In this document: piece after piece, positions 59,237 through 64,000 of the stretch
Layout: each line of letters starts with the position of its first letter
How positions within the stretch are numbered: position 1 is the first letter of the stretch
Assembly: GCA_964412195.1 (NCBI GenBank)
Contig: CAYPNP010000023.1
Span: 1 to 64,000, forward strand
Direction of reading: 5' to 3'
Source of the DNA: CAYPNP01 sp964412195
Lineage (GTDB): Bacteria; Acidobacteriota; JAAYUB01
Length of the DNA: 64,000 bases
Translations under genes and position numbers: made by a program
The notes under the pieces: generated by a model
What the model saw: the letters and a program-made list of their open reading frames with translations, nothing else
Told to the model about the DNA's origin: nothing
The model's database searches: none

Positions 59237-61537
59237 TTATTGCGCGCGGCGGCGGCGCTCCCCGGCGTCCAGCCCGAAGCCCGCCACCAGCACCAGCAGC
59301 CCCACCCCCACCACCGTCATGGCCCAGAGCGGCTTGTCCAGCCACTGGTTGTGGTCGGTGATGAACCAGAGGGCGATGGCCGAGTTGAGCAGACCGGCGT
59401 AATAGAAGCTCTTGCGCTGGCGGAAGCGGCTCAGCAGGGTGATGGTCAGCGCCAGCCCCAGGAAGAACCAGTCGAAGCGGTGGGAGTACTCGCCGGTCTC
59501 GCAGAGGTAGGCGATGGGCTCCAGGATGCTGAAGGGGGAGATGATGAACAGGAGCTGCGCCGATTCCTTCAGCAGCGCCGTCCCGCGCCGGTCCAGCAGC
59601 CAGCCGACGGAGTAGATGGCCAGGCCGTTGAGGCACATGGCGGCCAGGGTGTCCAGCAGCAGCGGGTCGCTCACCTTGGGGGGCTGGTAGGGCGCCATGG
59701 TGATGCCGAGGTACTGGAACGTCTTGCCGTTCAGGCTGAGCAGCTCAATGACCGCCACGAACAGGCCGATGGCGGCGTAGTCCAGGCACCGGGCCAGCCA
59801 GGGCTGCTCCCGGCGCTCGATGAGCCAACCGGCCGCCGCGAACACCGCCAGCAGCGGCACCAGGTGGAGCGAGAGCTGGTCCCAGACGCCGTCCTCCAGC
59901 CATCGCCGCAGGCCCAGGTCGGCCAGCACGGTCAGGTGGAACAGCGTGGCGAAGGTGGTGAACACCGCCGACAGCGCCACGGTTCGCGTGGTCCGGACCA
60001 GCCAGAAGGCCCAGGCGCAGGCGAAGACGCCGGCGATCTGCAGCTGCCGGTTGGAGATGCCGCCCTCCGCGAAGAAGTCGGTCTTGGAGCCGGCCAGGGC
60101 CGGCCACAGGCCCACCTCCCGGAAGACGATCAGCAGGAACAGCGGCAGCAGCACCGCCGCGGCCAGGAAGAAGGCCACCGCCACGGCCTTGCGCTCGCGG
60201 CGGAACAGCATCATGGCCCAGGCGTTGACGCCCGCCAATGGCAGCCCCAGCACCAGGATCGGCCGCAGCAGCCCGCTGAAGGCCTTCATCAGATAGGCGT
60301 TGAAGAAGAGCAGGCTGCCGCAGACCATCAGGAAGGCGCCCAGGTAGAGGAAGATCTGCGAGAAGGAGAGCACCCGGCTGTGGACGATCCAGTCGTCCTC
60401 CCGCGCCTCCAGCCGCCGGTAGGCCGAGAGGAGGTCCTCCGCCTCGTGGGGGTAGATCAGCTTGAGCCGCAGCCACTCGCGGATCTGCTCCAGGTGGGGC
60501 AGCAGCCGCCGGCCCAGCGCCGACTGGTAGAGCGTGGGGCGAGCCAGCACGGGGCGGCCCTCCAGGTAGCGCCGCAGGTCCTGGGCCAGCTCCTGGGCGG
60601 TGGCGTAGCGGTGGACCGGGTCGGCCTCCATGGCCTTCAGGGCGATGGCCTGGAGCGGTTCCGGCACGCCCGGTGCCACCTCCACCGGCAGCCGGGACTC
60701 GCCGCGGCGGATGGCGGCGATCTGCGCCGCGTCGGTCTCGGCCGTGTACGGCACCGTGCCGCAGAGCAGCTCGTAGAGGACCACGCCCAGCGCGTAGACG
60801 TCCGTGCGGGCGTCGATGGGCCGGCTCGGGTCCAGCTGCTCCGGCGCCATGTAGGCCAGTGTGCCGACGCCGTGGCCGGCGGACCGGTCGCCCCGGCTCA
60901 GGCCGAAGTCGAGGATCTTCGGGTGCAGGTGCGCGTCCAGCAGGATGTTGGCCGGCTTCAGATCCCGGTGCTGGATGCCGAGCTGGTGGGCGCGGTGGAT
61001 GGCGTCGGCCACTTCGGCCACGATCCGCGCGCGCTGGCCGAACTCGAGCGAGGCGCCGATCTCCCCCAGCTCGAAGCCGTCGACATGCTCCATGATCAGC
61101 ACCGGCGGGTCGGACTGGGCGCGCAGCTCGTAGAGGCGGACGATCCGCGGATCGTCGAACAGCGCCAGCGAGCGGGCCTCGCGCAGGAAGTCCGCCACGG
61201 TGGACGGCAGGGCGCTGTCGGGTCGGAGGACCTTGGCAGCCACGACGCGGCCGAGCGCCAGATCCTCCACCTTGTAGACGCTGCCGCCGCCGCCCCGCCC
61301 GAGCCGCTCGATGGTCCGGAATCCCTCGAAACTGGGCAGGGCATCCCCGGCCGCGTTGGCCTCCGGGGGAGTCGGCGCCAGGGTTTTCTCCAGTTCCTCG
61401 TAACGCTGGATCAGGGCCCGCAGCGGCTCCAGCAGCGCGGGCTCGGCCGCCGCCAGCTCCTCGGGGGACAGGCGCTCGCCGTGCAGCAGGTGGTGCTCCA
61501 CGTAGCGTTGCAGCAGTTCTTCGGCCCGCTGGTTCAC
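59237..61537 (-). CDS. Serine/threonine protein kinase with multi-pass membrane domain
   Basis: 766 residues. Hanks-type kinase domain about residues 72-345: glycine loop 'LGRGGGGSVYKV', K102, 'HRDLKPAN' (190-197), 'DFG' (210-212) and 'GTLAYMAPEQ'. The C-terminal ~400 residues have about ten to twelve membrane helices in a style like DUF2157/4401-type proteins, so the kinase faces the cytoplasm and is membrane-anchored. It starts with GTG overlapping the ECF sigma stop (GTGA), so it is translated together with the sigma factor and probably regulates it or its stress response. Confidence 0.93.
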   Translation of the reverse strand: MNQRAEELLQRYVEHHLLHGERLSPEELAAAEPALLEPLRALIQRYEELEKTLAPTPPEANAAGDALPSFEGFRTIERLGRGGGGSVYKVEDLALGRVVAAKVLRPDSALPSTVADFLREARSLALFDDPRIVRLYELRAQSDPPVLIMEHVDGFELGEIGASLEFGQRARIVAEVADAIHRAHQLGIQHRDLKPANILLDAHLHPKILDFGLSRGDRSAGHGVGTLAYMAPEQLDPSRPIDARTDVYALGVVLYELLCGTVPYTAETDAAQIAAIRRGESRLPVEVAPGVPEPLQAIALKAMEADPVHRYATAQELAQDLRRYLEGRPVLARPTLYQSALGRRLLPHLEQIREWLRLKLIYPHEAEDLLSAYRRLEAREDDWIVHSRVLSFSQIFLYLGAFLMVCGSLLFFNAYLMKAFSGLLRPILVLGLPLAGVNAWAMMLFRRERKAVAVAFFLAAAVLLPLFLLIVFREVGLWPALAGSKTDFFAEGGISNRQLQIAGVFACAWAFWLVRTTRTVALSAVFTTFATLFHLTVLADLGLRRWLEDGVWDQLSLHLVPLLAVFAAAGWLIERREQPWLARCLDYAAIGLFVAVIELLSLNGKTFQYLGITMAPYQPPKVSDPLLLDTLAAMCLNGLAIYSVGWLLDRRGTALLKESAQLLFIISPFSILEPIAYLCETGEYSHRFDWFFLGLALTITLLSRFRQRKSFYYAGLLNSAIALWFITDHNQWLDKPLWAMTVVGVGLLVLVAGFGLDAGERRRRAQ

Positions 61538-62148
61538 GGGCGTTTCTCCAGGGCCAGGGTCAGGGCGGTCAGGGCCCGGGCCAGCAGCATCCGGCAGGCG
61601 TCCGAGCTGCGGCCCATCCGCCGGCCGATCTCCTCGAAGGACAGCTCCTCGTACTTGCGCAGCAGGATGACCTCCCGGTGGGGCTCGTCCAGGGTCTCCA
61701 GCGCCCGCTCCAGGCGCTCCGCCTCCTCGTCCAGGATCAGCCGGCTGGCCTGGGAGCGGATCCGCTCCGCCAGCCCGCCCAGCGCGGGGTCCTCCAGCGG
61801 GACATCCTGGGCGGCGTCGCGGCGCTGCCGGCCGTGAAAGTCGGCCTGGTCGCGGATCTCGTTCGCGGCGATCCGCGCCAGCCAGGCCATCAGGGCGGCG
61901 GAGTCTTCGCCCTGCAGCTGGTCCAGGTGCTGGAACGCCCGCAGCAGCGCGGCCTGCAGGATGTCCCGCGACTCCAGGCGGGCGCGGAGCGACCGGCCCA
62001 GGCGCAGCCGGATGAGCCCCAGCAGCCGGCCGGCAACCCGGGCGAAAAGAGCATCCAGGGCCGCCTCGGAGCCGGCCCTGGCCTGCTGCAGGGTGATGGT
62101 GATGGGTTCTTCCATGATCTCGGTCCCGGCGGTGCTTTTCGGTGTCAT
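61534..62148 (-). CDS. ECF-type RNA polymerase sigma factor
   Basis: 204 residues. Region 2 ('LESRDILQAALLRAFQHLDQ', core) and region 4 ('LEALDEPHREVILLRKYEEL', core, ending 'SFEEIGRRMGRSSDA' as the helix-turn-helix) of the ECF family, in the style of those paired with Ser/Thr kinases in Acidobacteriota and Planctomycetota. Start uncertain: ATG 62148 or ATG 62115 ('MEEPITITLQQARAG'), both with weak binding sites. Target promoters are not visible here. Confidence 0.93.
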   Translation of the reverse strand: MTPKSTAGTEIMEEPITITLQQARAGSEAALDALFARVAGRLLGLIRLRLGRSLRARLESRDILQAALLRAFQHLDQLQGEDSAALMAWLARIAANEIRDQADFHGRQRRDAAQDVPLEDPALGGLAERIRSQASRLILDEEAERLERALETLDEPHREVILLRKYEELSFEEIGRRMGRSSDACRMLLARALTALTLALEKRP

Positions 62149-62183
62149 TCGGCGGTCAGTCTACCACGGCGGCGCGCCGGACG

Positions 62184-62837
62184 CTACCGCTCCGCGTCCT
62201 GCCAGCGCAGTTCGAAGCGGGCCACGCCCCCGGCTTCCCGGACCGCCTCCTCGCCCGGGGCCACGGGCACGGCCGTCCGGCCGTTGTCCTCCAGCCGGAA
62301 TCCGGTGGCCCCGGTGAACCGGCCGCGCGTGAGAACCACCCGGTAATGGTCGAGGTCCTCCACCAGGGCCTCCAGGGGCTTGGCGCTTTCACCGGCGTCG
62401 CCGGCCGCCTCCGGGTAGCAAACCAGCTCGAAGCGGGTCTCGCCGTTCTCGGTCCGCAGCGTGGCCTGGCCGGGGATCAGGAACCGGTCCAGGAAGGCCT
62501 GGCCCACGGCATCCAGGGCACCGAACCGGGCCTCCGTCCAGACGGCGTACGGCCGGCGGTCGCGCAGGACCCGGCAGTCCGCCTGGGTCGCCCCCAGGGA
62601 GCGGAAGGCCTGGTAGATCCCGGACTCTCCCGAGCGCACTTCCGTCAGATAGATCTCCTCTTCCGCAGCCAGTACGGCGGGATCGCTCGAGTCGGAGTGC
62701 ACGTCGGTCTCCAATGCCGTCCACTCCAGCTGGCCGTCGGGGTCCAGGTAGAGGGTATGGCGCGTGTCCTTGACCAGGCAGGCCGGCATCAGGAGCAGCA
62801 TCCCGGCAAGGGCGGCCGTTCTCACGGTGGTGTTCAT
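62184..62837 (-). CDS. Hypothetical lipoprotein
   Basis: 217 residues with a type II signal peptide; cleavage before the cysteine of 'LLLMPAC' (about residue 20). The mature part ('LYLDPDGQLEWTALETDVHS', core) looks like a beta-rich domain with two further cysteines. No family recognised. It precedes the ECF sigma/kinase pair on the same strand, with 35 nt between, and could be part of their operon. Confidence 0.7.
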   Translation of the reverse strand: MNTTVRTAALAGMLLLMPACLVKDTRHTLYLDPDGQLEWTALETDVHSDSSDPAVLAAEEEIYLTEVRSGESGIYQAFRSLGATQADCRVLRDRRPYAVWTEARFGALDAVGQAFLDRFLIPGQATLRTENGETRFELVCYPEAAGDAGESAKPLEALVEDLDHYRVVLTRGRFTGATGFRLEDNGRTAVPVAPGEEAVREAGGVARFELRWQDAER

Positions 62838-62910
62838 GGCATCCTCCTCGTTCCGCTTTCAGGCCCCTCGAGGAGCCTCACTCCCATAGACGGCACCGTC
62901 GGATCAAACC

Positions 62911-63055
62911 GAACGTCGAACATCGAACATTGAACATCGAACGTTGAAGTCAATCCGGGAAGGGAGTCCTTCAGTTCTCTCTACACCTTGATTTGTCTCG
63001 GTTGCCGGTATTACTTCGATGTTCGATGTTCAATGTTCGATGTTCAATGTTCGGT
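62911..63055. repeat. TTCGATG-type inverted arms
   Basis: Left arm GAACGTCGAACATCGAAC (62911-62952) and right arm TTCGATGTTCGATGTTCA (63012-63055) are inverted copies around ~60 nt. A GTTCTCCGTGTCTCCGTG fragment of the CTCCGCG family follows at 63065. The element ends ~35 nt before the metallophosphoesterase stop. Confidence 0.88.
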
Positions 63056-63089
63056 TTGCCCTGGGTTCTCCGTGTCTCCGTGGCGGATC

Positions 63090-64000
63090 CTACTGCAGGG
63101 TGACGAGGCTGACCTCGGCCGGGGCGCCGAAGCGCAGCGGCGCCAGGGTCAGGCCGACGCCGTTGGTGACCACCACGTGGAGATCGCCGAACCGGTAGTG
63201 CCCACTGTAGAAGCGGTTCTCCACCTGCGTGGGGCTCAGGGTGAAGCCGAAGGGGTGGAAGACGAATTGCCCGCCGTGGGTGTGGCCGGCCAGCAGCAAC
63301 CGGTAGCTGTGCCGGGCGGCCGCCTGCACCACCGGGAGGGCCGGCTGGTGGACCAGCAGGATCTTCAGGTCGGCCGGCGGCGCGGCGTCCAAGAGCGCCT
63401 CCAGCTCCTCGGGCGACGGCTTGTCGCTGTAGATGTAGCGCACGCCCGTCACCAGGATCTTTCTGGGCTGGATCGGTCCCCGGTCGCCCGTCACCGGTCG
63501 GCCCGGCACCTCGATCACACGGTGCCGGTTGTCCAAGAACGCCCAGCCGCACCGGTCCAGACCCTCCGCGATCAGGGCCGGCGCGGACCAGTAGTCGTGG
63601 TCGCCCATGCAGGCCACCCGGCCCAGCGGCGCCTCCAGGCCGCACAGCGAGCGCAGCCCCGCCTCGACGAAGTCCGGCCCGTCGGTGACCAGGTCGCCGG
63701 CGAACAGGAGCAGGTCGCCGCGGGCTTCGGCCACCCGCGCGTGCATCCGGGCGAGCTTGCCCGGGCCGGTCTCCCGGTCCACCTGGACGTCGCCCAGCAG
63801 GACCAGCCGCAGCCCGCGCAGCTCCGGCGGCAGGCCCGGCACCGTGATGGCCGCCGCCGAAAGACGCACCCGGTTCGTGTCCAGGTAAGCGGCCACGCCG
63901 ACATAGACCATCAGCACCGCCGCCAGCGCCACCTTCAGCCCCGCCAGCACACGCAACCAGGGCACCGCCGCCAGCCCCGCGCCGCCGGGCCCTCCGGAGG
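63090..64000 (-). CDS. Membrane-anchored metallophosphoesterase, N-terminus possibly beyond window
   Basis: Calcineurin-like phosphoesterase of the YkuE style: one membrane helix ('VALAAVLMVYVGVAAYL') and then the phosphoesterase domain. Motifs: 'LLGDVQVDRE' where the family has GDxH, 'FAGDLVTDGPD', 'MGDHDYW' where GNHD/E is usual, 'LLVHQPA', and 'LAGHTHGGQ'. Two of five motifs thus have conservative changes, so metal binding may be altered. A GTG at 63965 could be the start, but the frame stays open to the window edge and family members often have more N-terminal helices, so it may be truncated here. Confidence 0.82.
   Translation of the reverse strand, partial: SGGPGGAGLAAVPWLRVLAGLKVALAAVLMVYVGVAAYLDTNRVRLSAAAITVPGLPPELRGLRLVLLGDVQVDRETGPGKLARMHARVAEARGDLLLFAGDLVTDGPDFVEAGLRSLCGLEAPLGRVACMGDHDYWSAPALIAEGLDRCGWAFLDNRHRVIEVPGRPVTGDRGPIQPRKILVTGVRYIYSDKPSPEELEALLDAAPPADLKILLVHQPALPVVQAAARHSYRLLLAGHTHGGQFVFHPFGFTLSPTQVENRFYSGHYRFGDLHVVVTNGVGLTLAPLRFGAPAEVSLVTLQ

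Overview
The window is GC-rich bacterial chromosome with dense coding on both strands. Oxygen-sensitive radical enzymes and an apparent selenoprotein point to an anaerobe. The overall gene style is a secreted PIG-L deacetylase, a symporter, many secreted S9/M19 peptidases, Ser/Thr kinase plus ECF pairs, and DUF4416 and DUF2959 proteins. That resembles anaerobic Acidobacteriota or a neighbouring deep lineage. This placement is an inference; there is no rRNA in the window.

Layout. 1-3677 (minus): sodium/solute symporter cut by the window edge, a small membrane protein and a secreted LmbE/PIG-L deacetylase. 4151-5316 (plus): a lipoprotein and methionine aminopeptidase. 5469-9474 (minus): a complete hpdB-hpdC-hpdA operon for the glycyl-radical 4-hydroxyphenylacetate decarboxylase, which makes p-cresol. 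9978-11330 (minus): a secreted TlpA-like protein whose redox motif is U-G-G-C, with an in-frame UGA followed at once by a strong hairpin, so very probably a selenoprotein. 11601-21233: FAH-family hydrolase, VapBC-like toxin-antitoxin pair, SppA, a decayed nucleotidyltransferase, DUF4416 plus a B12-binding radical SAM protein, a glycine-zipper lipoprotein, a histidine phosphatase and a PDZ-like membrane protein. 21259-22521: M19 dipeptidase.

22916-34857 (plus) is a long catabolic gene train. It holds a GNAT-like protein, a thiolase-fold protein lacking its usual nucleophilic cysteine, a DUF35 zinc-ribbon/OB protein, the AllH/AllF(FdrA)/AllG triad, a cyclase-family amidohydrolase and a three-subunit molybdenum hydroxylase. 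Together these suggest hydroxylation, ring opening and phosphorolytic carbamoyl or acyl transfer of an N-heterocycle. The substrate is not readable from sequence.

35066-51212 (minus): a GH42 beta-galactosidase, then the core expression cluster in transcription order tRNA-Thr, tRNA-Tyr, tRNA-Gly, tRNA-Thr, tuf, rpmG, tRNA-Trp, secE, nusG, rplK, rplA, rplJ, rplL, rpoB, rpoC, with an rplL-rpoB attenuator and a terminator after rpoC. 51398-64000: DUF2959 protein, S9 peptidase, thioredoxin-fold protein, long-form GMP synthase, a putative papain/C39-like secreted protein, a kinase/ECF-sigma pair, a lipoprotein and a membrane metallophosphoesterase.

The most unusual trait is between the genes. Almost every longer spacer is filled by short-period (about 6-9 nt) tandem repeats of several unrelated families. 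They are usually arranged as two inverted arms that start just after one stop codon and end just before the next ribosome-binding site or stop codon. One such pair encloses a GxxExxY nuclease-like gene. Two further REP-like palindrome families also occur as inverted pairs.
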